Under the pieces are notes generated by a model. The model was not told the origin of the DNA and did not search any database. It saw only the letters and a list, made by a program, of their open reading frames with translations. From DSCS01 sp035391585 (GTDB taxonomy: Bacteria > Macinerneyibacteriota > Macinerneyibacteria > Macinerneyibacteriales > DSCS01): a DNA stretch of 24,360 bases. This document shows, in pieces, positions 14,218 to 21,825 of this stretch. How positions within the stretch are numbered: position 1 is the first letter of the stretch; each line of letters starts with the position of its first letter. The stretch lies in assembly GCA_964574875.1 (NCBI GenBank), contig CAZNOX010000019.1, positions 1 to 24,360 of the forward strand, written 5' to 3'. The position numbers were made by a program, and so were the translations under genes.

Positions 14218-15243
14218 TTACTTCCCTTTGAACATGATTTCCCTATGGTATGAAATGACCTCTTTCAAGAACTTGTCTACTTCTTCCTTGTAGGATTCCC
14301 AGCCGTGAGACGTATCAACGGCACAATCGAATAGACTTTCAACATCATGCGGGGGAGCCTGCTGTTTCAAAATGTGGCTAATTTCTCTGTCAGAACGGCG
14401 ATCCCGCTCCTTAACCCGTGCTATTATCACATCAGTGGAGCTTTTTGTCAAGAGAGAAAAATCATAGAGATAATAGAGACGGTTTTCAGCCAGAAGCGGG
14501 ATCTCCATAAAAATGATCTCTCCCTTTCGTCTTTCCGTCTCTTCCAGGAGCGCTTTGCGGATCAGAGGATGGAGGGCGTTGTTCAACTCCTTGAGTTTTG
14601 ATGAACGGGTGAAGACAAACTCTCCCAGCTTCTTCCTGTCCAGTTCTCCTCCCGGGAGAAAAAATTCTTTTCCGAAAAGCTCTTCGATCAGAAGAGCCCC
14701 TTCCCGGCCCGGGGCCGTCAATCTCCTGGAGATGGTGTCCGCGGAGAGAAAGATCCCCCCGCACTGTTCCGCCATCTTCCGGGCAACAAAACTTTTCCCG
14801 CTTCCCAGGTTCCCTGTGACAGCGACAATGGTATTCTTCCGGCGTCGCCTCTCCTCCATAAACCGGTTGAGGATGAGAGAAGCCGCGATCTTATCCACAC
14901 TCTCTCTTTTCTGCTTATATCTGATTCCCTCCACAGAGAGACGCTCATAACTCTCATGTGTGGTGAATGTCTCATCCACCCAGGAAAAGGGACACTGCAA
15001 AAGCGGTTTCACCTTTTCAAAGAAGCGAAACCCGCCCCACTCTTTGTTCACCTCGCCGGTGGAAAGAGAGAGAGGATATCCCATAACCACACGCTGCACC
15101 TGGTGCTCCCGTGCAATAACGGCAAGACGGGTCCACTGGGACCGTGTATCAAGGACATGAAGAGGCGAAGCCATGACCCATAACGAATCGCTCACGGCGA
15201 CCCCGGTCCGCTGCTTCCCCCAATCCAGGCCAAGTAAGATCAT
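14218..15243 (-). CDS. Fusion of RuvX/YqgF nuclease with dephospho-CoA kinase (CoaE)
   Basis: 341 residues in one uninterrupted frame. Residues 1-134 are a complete YqgF/RuvX domain: D7 in GLDWGKQRTGVAVSD, VVMGYPLSLSTGEVN, D90-E91 in WVDETFTTHES, and D117 in SVDKIAASLIL. It is a RNase-H fold nuclease acting in pre-16S rRNA maturation and perhaps on Holliday junctions. Residues 138-341 are a complete CoaE: P-loop AVTGNLGSGKS (144-151), LSADTISRRL (D169), FMEIPLLAE, and a lid with RVKERDRRSD. CoaE adds the 3'-phosphate to dephospho-CoA, the last CoA step; CoaD, the step before, is encoded at 19230. The linker (EERRRRKN) is very short and basic. ATG at 15243 has AGAGG upstream. Confidence 0.9.
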   Translation of the reverse strand: MILLGLDWGKQRTGVAVSDSLWVMASPLHVLDTRSQWTRLAVIAREHQVQRVVMGYPLSLSTGEVNKEWGGFRFFEKVKPLLQCPFSWVDETFTTHESYERLSVEGIRYKQKRESVDKIAASLILNRFMEERRRRKNTIVAVTGNLGSGKSFVARKMAEQCGGIFLSADTISRRLTAPGREGALLIEELFGKEFFLPGGELDRKKLGEFVFTRSSKLKELNNALHPLIRKALLEETERRKGEIIFMEIPLLAENRLYYLYDFSLLTKSSTDVIIARVKERDRRSDREISHILKQQAPPHDVESLFDCAVDTSHGWESYKEEVDKFLKEVISYHREIMFKGK

Positions 15244-15292
15244 GTGATACCTCTGTTAATAAAGCCTGCACAGACTAAACAGACAACACATC

Positions 15293-16861
15293 TTAATGCA
15301 TCTTGGGAACGACATTGTTCACAAAGATCTCCACAAGTTTTTTATCAAACTGCGTCCCGGAATCGTGACGCAGGCGCCTCACCGCTTCATCCACGGGCAG
15401 GGCCGCTCTGTAGGGGCGGTCCGATGTCATGGCATCGAAGGCGTCGGCGATGGTCATGATCCTGACCTCCTCGGGGATCTCACTTCCCAGGACTCCGTCG
15501 GGATATCCCCGGCCGTCCATACGCTCATGATGGTTTCGGATGATCATGCGGCATGATTCGAGGAATTTGATATCCTTGATGATCTCTTCTCCGATGACAG
15601 GATGACGCTTCATCTGATCAAACTCGATATCCGTGAGTTTCCCCGGCTTGGTCAGGATATGGACAGGGACCCCGATCTTCCCGATATCATGAAGGATCCC
15701 GGCCAGTTCGAGGTTTCGAAGCTGCTCATCGCTGTATCCGATCTCCCGGGCCAGCTCCAAAGCAAAGATGGTCACTCTCTCTGAATGGCCCCGTGTATAG
15801 ACATCCTTGGCCTCGATGGCTTTTGAAAGCGCACGGACCGTCTGGAGGTAGTAGCTCTCCAGTTCTTCGTAGATGATGGTGTTTTCAATGTCGATAGCCG
15901 CCTGTTCTGAAAAGATCTTCAGGACATCAAGTTCTTCTTCATTAAAGCTTTTGCCGTCTTCTTTGTTTGTCACGTTGAGTACTCCAATCACGCCTTTTTT
16001 TATCGTGACCAGGGGAATCGAGATGAACGAAGAGGCTGAGTAGGAATTCCGTTCACTCTGAAGTTCCACTGGAAGGCCCTCATCCCCTGTGTCTTTGACA
16101 AGGAGCGGTTTGTTGTTTTTGGCCACCCACCCGGCGACTCCTTCTCCCACGCGGACACGCTCTCCGATAAACCCGGTGGTGTCTCCGATCCCGTCGATCA
16201 CCGTAAGATACCGTTTTTCATCATCCAGCAGCATCACTGAAACGGTCGTGGCGGAAAGGACTTCCCGGACGACTTCCAGAATATAGTGGATGGTCTCATT
16301 GAAATCGAGAGAGGAGTTGATGGTCTTCATCACATCATTGATAAAACGCAGCTCCTGGTACTTTTTCTGGAGGGTTTTATCACTGGCCAGGACCTTCTGC
16401 TCCAGCATCTTCTGCTGTTTTGTCAGTTTCCGGTTGGCTTTTTTCAACTCCTCAAGAAGGCGCTCGTTTTCCAGGACAACACGTCTCTTTTCCACAGACC
16501 TTTCCAGGATCATGGTTATGGCCCGTGCATCATACGGCTTGGGAAGGAAATCATAAGCGCCGGCCCGGAGAACCGAGACAAGGATATCAGAATCGATATA
16601 GCCTGTCATGATGATGGTGATAATATCGGGCCGCTCTTCTGACAAGGTCTTGACCAGGTTCAACCCGCTGAGTCGGGGCATCTTGATATCAGAGATCACA
16701 ATATCGATATCCGGTGTGGAACGGACCACATCCAGAGCTTCCAGGCCGTCGCTGGCCCCGATGCAGTGGTACCCCAGTTCCCTGAGGATATCCTGCATGA
16801 CTTCTAAAAGAGGAAGTTCGTCATCGACGACAAGGACTTTCATCTTTTTTTTCTCATCCAA
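15293..16861 (-). CDS. Response regulator with REC, GAF and HD-GYP domains
   Basis: 522 residues from a TTG start. Domains: REC (about 8-120, phospho-acceptor D58 in VISDIKMP, K108 in FLPKPYD), a coiled coil (125-175), GAF (185-330) and HD-GYP (340-515) with HSERV, HDIGKIG (H391-D392) and HHERMDGRGYPDG. HD-GYP domains hydrolyse cyclic di-GMP; the full catalytic signature is intact, so it should be an active phosphodiesterase controlled by phosphorylation and a GAF ligand. Three starts compete: GTG at 16879 (directly after the enolase stop), TTG at 16861 (AAGGGAG at ideal distance) and ATG at 16843 (MKVLVVDDE, no ribosome site). I prefer TTG. No partner histidine kinase is in the window. Confidence 0.9.
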   Translation of the reverse strand: MDEKKKMKVLVVDDELPLLEVMQDILRELGYHCIGASDGLEALDVVRSTPDIDIVISDIKMPRLSGLNLVKTLSEERPDIITIIMTGYIDSDILVSVLRAGAYDFLPKPYDARAITMILERSVEKRRVVLENERLLEELKKANRKLTKQQKMLEQKVLASDKTLQKKYQELRFINDVMKTINSSLDFNETIHYILEVVREVLSATTVSVMLLDDEKRYLTVIDGIGDTTGFIGERVRVGEGVAGWVAKNNKPLLVKDTGDEGLPVELQSERNSYSASSFISIPLVTIKKGVIGVLNVTNKEDGKSFNEEELDVLKIFSEQAAIDIENTIIYEELESYYLQTVRALSKAIEAKDVYTRGHSERVTIFALELAREIGYSDEQLRNLELAGILHDIGKIGVPVHILTKPGKLTDIEFDQMKRHPVIGEEIIKDIKFLESCRMIIRNHHERMDGRGYPDGVLGSEIPEEVRIMTIADAFDAMTSDRPYRAALPVDEAVRRLRHDSGTQFDKKLVEIFVNNVVPKMH

Positions 16862-16879
16862 AGATGGCTCTCCCTTCAC

Positions 16880-18160
16880 TTATAAAGAGAAAAAAACCTT
16901 TTTCCCTCCGTAAAAGCCGATATCAGTCAACTCTTCTTCTATCCTGATCAGTTGGTTATATTTGGCCACACGGTCCGTCCGGCAAAGAGAGCCTGTCTTG
17001 ATCTGTCCGCAATTCAGGCCCACAGTGAGGTCTGCAATGGTGGTGTCTTCTGTCTCTCCTGAACGATGCGAAACGACACAGGTATACCCGTGAGTCTTGG
17101 CCAGTTCGATGGTGTCCAGCGTTTCGCTCATGGTGCCGATCTGATTCACTTTGATGAGAATGGAGTTGGCGCACCGGGATTCGATCCCGCGCTGAAGCCT
17201 CTTCACGTTGGTGACAAAAATATCATCTCCCACAAGCTGGATCCGATTGCCCAGTCTCCGGGTCAACTCCTTCCATCCCTCCCAGTCATCCTCAGCCAGG
17301 CCGTCCTCGATGGAGATGACAGGAAAATCCTTCACAAGCTTCTCATAATAATCGACCATTTCCCCGGAATTCAGTTTTTTTCCGTCTCCCTGAAGATGAT
17401 AGAGGCCGTCTTTAAAAAATTCGGATGAAGCCGGATCCATGGCGAAATAGATATCCTCCCCGGGACGATACCCGGCTTTTTCCACGGCTTTCATCATATA
17501 CTCGAGGGGTTCGCGGTTATTGGAGAGGTTGGGTGCAAATCCCCCTTCGTCTCCCACTGAAGTCGAATACCCGTTCTCCTCCAGAATCTTTTTGAAGGTA
17601 TGGAAGACTTCAGCCCCGTAACGGACCGCCTCTTTCATGGTGGGAGCCCCTGCGGGGACGATCATAAACTCCTGCATGTCCACAGTGTTGGCCGCATGCT
17701 TCCCCCCGTTAAAGATATTCATCATGGGAACCGGCAGCAACTTCGCCCCGATCCCTCCGATATAACGGTAGAGGGGAAGACCGAGAAAATCAGCTCCGGC
17801 TTTCATGGCTGCCATGGAGACGCCCAGCATGGCATTGGCCCCCAGAACGGATTTGTTTTCAGTCCCGTCGAGATCCAGAAGAAGCGTATCGATGAGCCTC
17901 TGTTCCGTGGTATCGACTCCGATGAGCTCGGGCGCAATGACCTCGTTCACGTTGGAGACGGCTTTTTCAACGCCTTTTCCCAAATAACGGTTTTTATCCC
18001 CGTCACGCATTTCCAGGGCCTCATGCTCTCCCGTGGAGGCTCCTGAAGGGACGATAGCCCGGCCGAAGGCTCCGCTTTCTGTATAGACTTCCACTTCCAC
18101 AGTGGGATTCCCCCGGGAGTCCAGGACTTCCCGTGCAATTATTTCAATGATCTCAGGCAT
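16880..18160 (-). CDS. eno: Enolase (phosphopyruvate hydratase)
   Basis: 426 residues, full length. Enolase interconverts 2-phosphoglycerate and phosphoenolpyruvate in glycolysis. Conserved segments: VLDSRGNPTVEVEVYT, SGASTGEHEALEMRD, MNIFNGGKHA, SVGDEGGFAPN, ISIEDGLAEDDW, VGDDIFVTN, LIKVNQIGTMSET (catalytic Lys) and VSHRSGETEDTTIADLTVG. The ATG at 18160 has AGGAGG 6 nt upstream and follows the dehydrogenase stop by 11 nt. Its stop is directly followed by a possible GTG start of the HD-GYP gene. Confidence 0.98.
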   Translation of the reverse strand: MPEIIEIIAREVLDSRGNPTVEVEVYTESGAFGRAIVPSGASTGEHEALEMRDGDKNRYLGKGVEKAVSNVNEVIAPELIGVDTTEQRLIDTLLLDLDGTENKSVLGANAMLGVSMAAMKAGADFLGLPLYRYIGGIGAKLLPVPMMNIFNGGKHAANTVDMQEFMIVPAGAPTMKEAVRYGAEVFHTFKKILEENGYSTSVGDEGGFAPNLSNNREPLEYMMKAVEKAGYRPGEDIYFAMDPASSEFFKDGLYHLQGDGKKLNSGEMVDYYEKLVKDFPVISIEDGLAEDDWEGWKELTRRLGNRIQLVGDDIFVTNVKRLQRGIESRCANSILIKVNQIGTMSETLDTIELAKTHGYTCVVSHRSGETEDTTIADLTVGLNCGQIKTGSLCRTDRVAKYNQLIRIEEELTDIGFYGGKKVFFSL

Positions 18161-18171
18161 AATTCCTCCTT

Positions 18172-19152
18172 TTAATATCCTTCTTTTTTATCGATCAATC
18201 CTTCGGGCTCCTCTCCGTCAAGAAACCGTTCCAGGTTCTCCAGGAAAAAGAGAGTCGCCTTTTCTGTGTAATCAGCAAAATCACCCGATGTGTGCTGGGT
18301 CAGCAGGATATTGGGCAGATCCCAAAGAGGAGACTCTTCCGGCAACGGCTCGCGGGTCGTCGCATCAAGGAGGATCCCCCGAAACCGGGGAGCTTCAGCA
18401 AGCAGAGCCTCCTCCTTCACATGCTCTCCCCGACCCACATTGATAAAAAGAGCGCCGTCTTTCATCCTGCCGAAAAAAGTCCTGTCCATGATCTGCCGGG
18501 TCTCATGGGTCAGGGGAAGAATATCGATGACGATATCCGAATCCGGAAGCAGGGTATCAAGCTCCTCCATGCCATGAAGGGAGATCCCGTCTGCATAAGT
18601 CTCTTCCACATGCCGTTTGATCCCGTGGACCCGGGCTCCCAGATGAGTCAGCTGAAGGGCCGCAGATTTCCCGATATGCCCCAACCCCAGGATGAGGACT
18701 TGCTTTCCCCGGAGAAGCGTCTTTTCTTTGACAATACCTGCTTTATCCCACTTTTTCTGCCTCTGCAGATCGGCAATACGGTCAAATCCTGCATAAAAAT
18801 AGAAGATCCCCGCCAGAATATGTTCGGTGATATAGGGCGGATGGAGCCCCTTGGATGAGGAGAGCAGGACAGGAGAGCGGAGAAGCTCGGGATAGAGGGC
18901 ATGATTCACGCCCGCTGACGAGTAATGGACCCATAAGAGTTCCCGCGCCTTTTCCAACAGCTCAGGGCCGAAGCGGAAGCCGAAAAAGATATGGGCATCC
19001 CGGATCTCTTCCAGAGCCTCCTCTTTTGAGGCGGTCACCGTAAACCGGATATTCTCCCGTTTTTTTGAAAAGGCGTCCACGATCGTACGGATGGTCTCCC
19101 GGTCTTGTGCCGAACGTCCGTATCCGATGACGACCTTATACTCCTTCGCCAA
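18172..19152 (-). CDS. D-isomer-specific 2-hydroxyacid dehydrogenase
   Basis: 326 residues. NAD(P)-dependent oxidoreductase of the D-2-hydroxyacid family. The cofactor loop is GLGHIG (156-161); the catalytic triad is R241 (NVGRGEHV), E268 (TTREPLPEES) and H287 (LTQHTSGDF). The short N-terminal domain and the LPLTHETRQIMD segment resemble GhrA/GyaR-like glyoxylate and hydroxypyruvate reductases rather than long SerA enzymes, and no ACT domain is present. The substrate cannot be fixed; its place before enolase hints at glycerate or hydroxypyruvate metabolism. The start is TTG at 19152, seven bases after AAGGAGG; the nearby ATG is in another frame. Confidence 0.9.
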   Translation of the reverse strand: MAKEYKVVIGYGRSAQDRETIRTIVDAFSKKRENIRFTVTASKEEALEEIRDAHIFFGFRFGPELLEKARELLWVHYSSAGVNHALYPELLRSPVLLSSSKGLHPPYITEHILAGIFYFYAGFDRIADLQRQKKWDKAGIVKEKTLLRGKQVLILGLGHIGKSAALQLTHLGARVHGIKRHVEETYADGISLHGMEELDTLLPDSDIVIDILPLTHETRQIMDRTFFGRMKDGALFINVGRGEHVKEEALLAEAPRFRGILLDATTREPLPEESPLWDLPNILLTQHTSGDFADYTEKATLFFLENLERFLDGEEPEGLIDKKEGY

Positions 19153-19177
19153 GACATCTCCTCCTTACCACATCTTA

Positions 19178-19206
19178 ACTTTATCCTAAATTCAATTCAG
19201 CGTCAA
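19178..19206 (-). promoter_or_regulatory. Promoter upstream of the dehydrogenase-eno series
   Basis: Minus-strand TTGACG (19201-19206), 17-bp spacer, TAAAGT (19178-19183; four of six consensus bases). It lies between coaD and the dehydrogenase and gives a leader of about 20 nt. It is the only good promoter I see for the 13-kb series that follows. Confidence 0.5.
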
Positions 19207-19229
19207 TACGGGAACAGGCGGAAGGCCGT

Positions 19230-19715
19230 TTACCGCGTCAGTGGATACTTCTCCCGCAGTTTGTCTTCCACGTAGGGTGTGACAAAAGTCTGAAGGTCGG
19301 CCCCCAGGGAGGCCAGTTCTCTCACGACACTGGCATTCAGATAGATATAATCGATGGATGGCATAAGAAAAAGCGTTTCAAAATCCTCGTCGATCTTCCT
19401 GTTTGTCAATGCGATCTGCATCTCATATTCAAAATCGGAGATGGCGCGCATCCCCCGGATAATGACATCGATATTCTTCTTTTTGACAAAATTGACAAGC
19501 AGGCCGTCAAAGGGTTCTACGGTGATGCGGGGGTCCCCTTTGTAAGTCTTGCGGATCATGTCCACCCGTTCTTCTACGGTAAACAAGGGGCGTTTTTTTT
19601 CATTCCGGGCGACAGCAATGATCAGATGGTCGAATATTTTCAGGCTTCTCTGGATAATGTCGATATGCCCCCGTGTGATCGGGTCAAATGTTCCCGGGTA
19701 CAGGCCCTTTTTCAT
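19230..19715 (-). CDS. coaD: Phosphopantetheine adenylyltransferase
   Basis: 161 residues from ATG at 19715, chosen over the longer reading because AGGAGG stands 6 nt before it and the protein then begins MKKGLYPGTFDP, as in the family. CoaD transfers AMP to 4'-phosphopantetheine, the fourth step of CoA synthesis. Motifs: GTFDPITRGHIDII (the nucleotidyltransferase HxGH variant), VIIRGMRAISDFEYE, and the C-terminal segment with NASVVRELASLGAD, where most homologues have SSSxVRE. It overlaps the end of rsmD by 32 nt, the classic rsmD-coaD order. Confidence 0.95.
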   Translation of the reverse strand: MKKGLYPGTFDPITRGHIDIIQRSLKIFDHLIIAVARNEKKRPLFTVEERVDMIRKTYKGDPRITVEPFDGLLVNFVKKKNIDVIIRGMRAISDFEYEMQIALTNRKIDEDFETLFLMPSIDYIYLNASVVRELASLGADLQTFVTPYVEDKLREKYPLTR

Positions 19716-20280
19716 TCTTCTCCTCCTCACTTCGTTTTAAAAAATAGAGACAGCTGTCAGCGATCTGTCGTTCCCGCAACAGGTCCCACCCCTCCTGCAG
19801 GCGCAGTTCATGCTTTTTTTCCGTTTCACAAAAGAGGACCCCTCCGGGGGCGAGAAGCTCGCCAATCCGGCTCTCTTCCAGGATCCTGTTCATATAGTCT
19901 TTGCGAAAAGGGGGATCCATAAAGATCACATCAAATGTCTTGTTCTGAGCGGCCAGAAGCTCGATACCCCTGAAGCAATCGGCCCGCAACGAGAGGACAC
20001 GGTCTTCCACATGGAAACGGGAAGCATTTTCAGCAATGAGTTTCAGGCTTTCAGGATGAACTTCGACAAAGACCACAGACTGCCCTCCGCGGCTCAACGC
20101 CTCAAACCCGAGATTTCCTGTGCCTGCGAAAATATCAAGAAGACGGGCGTCCTGCAGCGTCACGTAATTTTCAAGGAGGGCAAAGAGAGTCTCTTTGACA
20201 CGGCCGAGAGTGGGCCGTAAATGAGACAGGGGAGCAGATATGATCTTTCGTCCTTTGAGTGTCCCTGCGATTATTCTCAT
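19684..20280 (-). CDS. rsmD: 16S rRNA (guanine-966-N2)-methyltransferase
   Basis: 198 residues. RsmD methylates G966 of 16S rRNA. Motifs: MRIIAGTLKGRKI start, LRPTLGRVKETLFALL, SAM loop LDIFAGTGNLGFEALSRG and catalytic DPPF (122-125). The ATG at 20278-20280 matches the conserved family start, yet no ribosome site precedes it. The bases before it are the U tract of the terminator at 20284-20308, only 3 nt away. The C-terminal 32 nt overlap coaD. Confidence 0.94.
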   Translation of the reverse strand: MRIIAGTLKGRKIISAPLSHLRPTLGRVKETLFALLENYVTLQDARLLDIFAGTGNLGFEALSRGGQSVVFVEVHPESLKLIAENASRFHVEDRVLSLRADCFRGIELLAAQNKTFDVIFMDPPFRKDYMNRILEESRIGELLAPGGVLFCETEKKHELRLQEGWDLLRERQIADSCLYFLKRSEEEKNEKGPVPGNI

Positions 20281-20283
20281 GAT

Positions 20284-20308
20284 AAAAAAAGGGAGGCAGC
20301 CGCCTCCC
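20284..20308 (-). terminator. Strong intrinsic terminator of the envelope cluster
   Basis: Minus-strand GGGAGGC-GGCT-GCCTCCC (20291-20308) followed by TTTTTTT. It begins 1 nt after the stop of the GWxTD-like gene and ends 3 nt before the rsmD ATG. Confidence 0.85.
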
Positions 20309-20309
20309 C

Positions 20310-20816
20310 CTATCGTTTGATGATTGAATCAGCAGCGGGATTCAACAACTGTGGAATCCGTTGCTCACCCTTTGTAAAATAGAATACTTTATCCTTTGTT
20401 GTGTAAACCCAGGCTTCAACTGTTCCATATAAATCGTGATCATAATTTTCATCAACGCGCTCAGGTTCTCCGTATTTTATCCAGATCTTTCCCTTATCTG
20501 TGAACATACCGCGGACAACATACCCAAAGCGCATATTGACGTCTCTTACTCTTTCAGACTGCTGCCGAAGAAATTCATTTCCAGTCAGTCCTAATTCGCC
20601 AGCGATAGCTTTAATTTCTTCATTATAAACAACCCTTCTTTTGTCAACAGGATAGTTCATGATCTCCTGTATCCTTTCAGGGCTTCTCCAATAAACCAAA
20701 TATGTAAACATCGTCTTATCTGTTTGTTCTTCTAGATCACTGTAGACCCCTCTATAAGAGAGACAGGAAGAAAAGATCAAAAGAACAGACAGATAAAATA
20801 TTGTGCGCTTTCCCAT
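20310..20816 (-). CDS. GWxTD-like lipoprotein
   Basis: 168 residues. Signal peptide with lipobox LIFSSC, so C18 is the predicted lipidated residue. The body matches the GWxTD domain pattern: a helix with NEFLRQQSERVRDVNMRFG, then GMFTDKGKIWIKYGEPERVD (the GWxTD core, here GMFTD) and VEAWVYTTKDKVFYF. GWxTD domains are common in FCB-related phyla and their function is unknown. Usual GWxTD proteins also carry a larger N-terminal beta-sandwich part; here that part seems to be the neighbouring gene at 20818, which ends one base before this ATG. Ribosome-site match is poor, suggesting coupling to the upstream gene. Confidence 0.75.
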   Translation of the reverse strand: MGKRTIFYLSVLLIFSSCLSYRGVYSDLEEQTDKTMFTYLVYWRSPERIQEIMNYPVDKRRVVYNEEIKAIAGELGLTGNEFLRQQSERVRDVNMRFGYVVRGMFTDKGKIWIKYGEPERVDENYDHDLYGTVEAWVYTTKDKVFYFTKGEQRIPQLLNPAADSIIKR

Positions 20817-20817
20817 A

Positions 20818-21762
20818 TTACTCTTGCGTTGAGTCTGAAATTTCGTCTATTTTTTCCTTGTCAGCCTCTTTTCCGATTTTAAAGTATTCTTTCATCTCAA
20901 AGGATTTCCCGGACAACATATCTGTAAAGATGATCTCCACCCTGTAAATCCCGGGTGTCGCTGTTGAAAGATCCAAATAGACTTGTTGATTGCCGTTGGG
21001 AGGAGCTGTCTCTTTTACAACGGTATCTTCATAGATGAGAATGTCAGACAAGTCATGTATCAATTTATAGTTCATAGTATAAGAGCCCTGCTCAGTCAGT
21101 ACATCCGTTTTCAAGTGATAATATTCAAAGTAAAATCCGACAGTCTTACTTTTCGTATAATATTTATCGATTGTGGGGATAACAAACATACCGCGTCGAT
21201 AAAATCTTTCTTCACGAACCTGATTTAAGCTATAGATGAATATTGGCTCTGTTATTTTTGTCAACAGGTCACTAAGGTTCATGGTCTGGTATTGGGGAAT
21301 TATGACTGTAGCAGACTCGCCTTTATTTCCAGTTAAACTAATATTCATCTCATTGTATGTTCCTTTTTCAATGGATGTATTCAGAACGATAATACTATCT
21401 CCTTCGAGGGTCTTATAGATTTCCTCTTTTTTAAACTTAAATTTTTTGTTGAACGTAAAGCCCATATCATCTGTTGCATGAAGAGAGAGTTCAAAACGTT
21501 CACTTTTAAGAGATTCAATATTCTTGATCTGAAGGATAATATCAAAACTCAATTTGATATAACCCTTCCCCATATAATCATAGAGTTGATAATAAGCATC
21601 AATATTACCATCCATATGATATTTATTGATAGATTTTAGATATCGCGCTTCTGTCTCTGCCAGTTTCTTCTCTTTTTCTTCAGCAGTTTTAAATGTCACT
21701 TCTTCAGCATGAAGGTTGATAGAAAATAACATGATTAAAAGAACAAACAAGATCTTTTTCAT
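20818..21762 (-). CDS. Exported protein, likely N-terminal partner of the GWxTD lipoprotein
   Basis: 314 residues with a clear signal peptide (MKKILFVLLIMLFSINLHAEE; probable cleavage after HA). A charged helix (about 25-50) precedes a beta-rich body with repeated strand-like segments: GYIKLSFDIILQI, RFELSLHATDD, DSIIVLNTSIEKGTYNEMN, and the Ig-like ending GIYRVEIIFTDMLSGKSF. The Ig-like ending before a GWxTD domain is typical of full-length GWxTD proteins. No catalytic motif is visible. AAAGGAG precedes the ATG, and a possible promoter lies at 21796-21824. The coding sequence is strikingly A+T-rich. Function is not known. Confidence 0.75.
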   Translation of the reverse strand: MKKILFVLLIMLFSINLHAEEVTFKTAEEKEKKLAETEARYLKSINKYHMDGNIDAYYQLYDYMGKGYIKLSFDIILQIKNIESLKSERFELSLHATDDMGFTFNKKFKFKKEEIYKTLEGDSIIVLNTSIEKGTYNEMNISLTGNKGESATVIIPQYQTMNLSDLLTKITEPIFIYSLNQVREERFYRRGMFVIPTIDKYYTKSKTVGFYFEYYHLKTDVLTEQGSYTMNYKLIHDLSDILIYEDTVVKETAPPNGNQQVYLDLSTATPGIYRVEIIFTDMLSGKSFEMKEYFKIGKEADKEKIDEISDSTQE

Positions 21763-21795
21763 GTTGACTCCTTTCTAAATTTGTTTTCCTAAGCA

Positions 21796-21824
21796 ATTAT
21801 TACCATAGTATGAAATTATTTCAA
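21796..21824 (-). promoter_or_regulatory. Possible promoter inside the envelope cluster
   Basis: Minus-strand TTGAAA (21819-21824), 17-bp spacer, AATAAT (21796-21801), in the 63-nt gap before the gene at 20818-21762. The -35 overlaps a small palindrome TGAAAT-A-ATTTCA (21811-21823). In such A+T-rich sequence chance matches are common. Confidence 0.35.
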
Positions 21825-21825
21825 G

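Noticed and set aside
15244..15292. Promoter before ruvX-coaE (TTGTCT, 17 bp, TTTATT)
   Set aside because: Both boxes match consensus at only four of six bases, and the gene can be read from the operon upstream.
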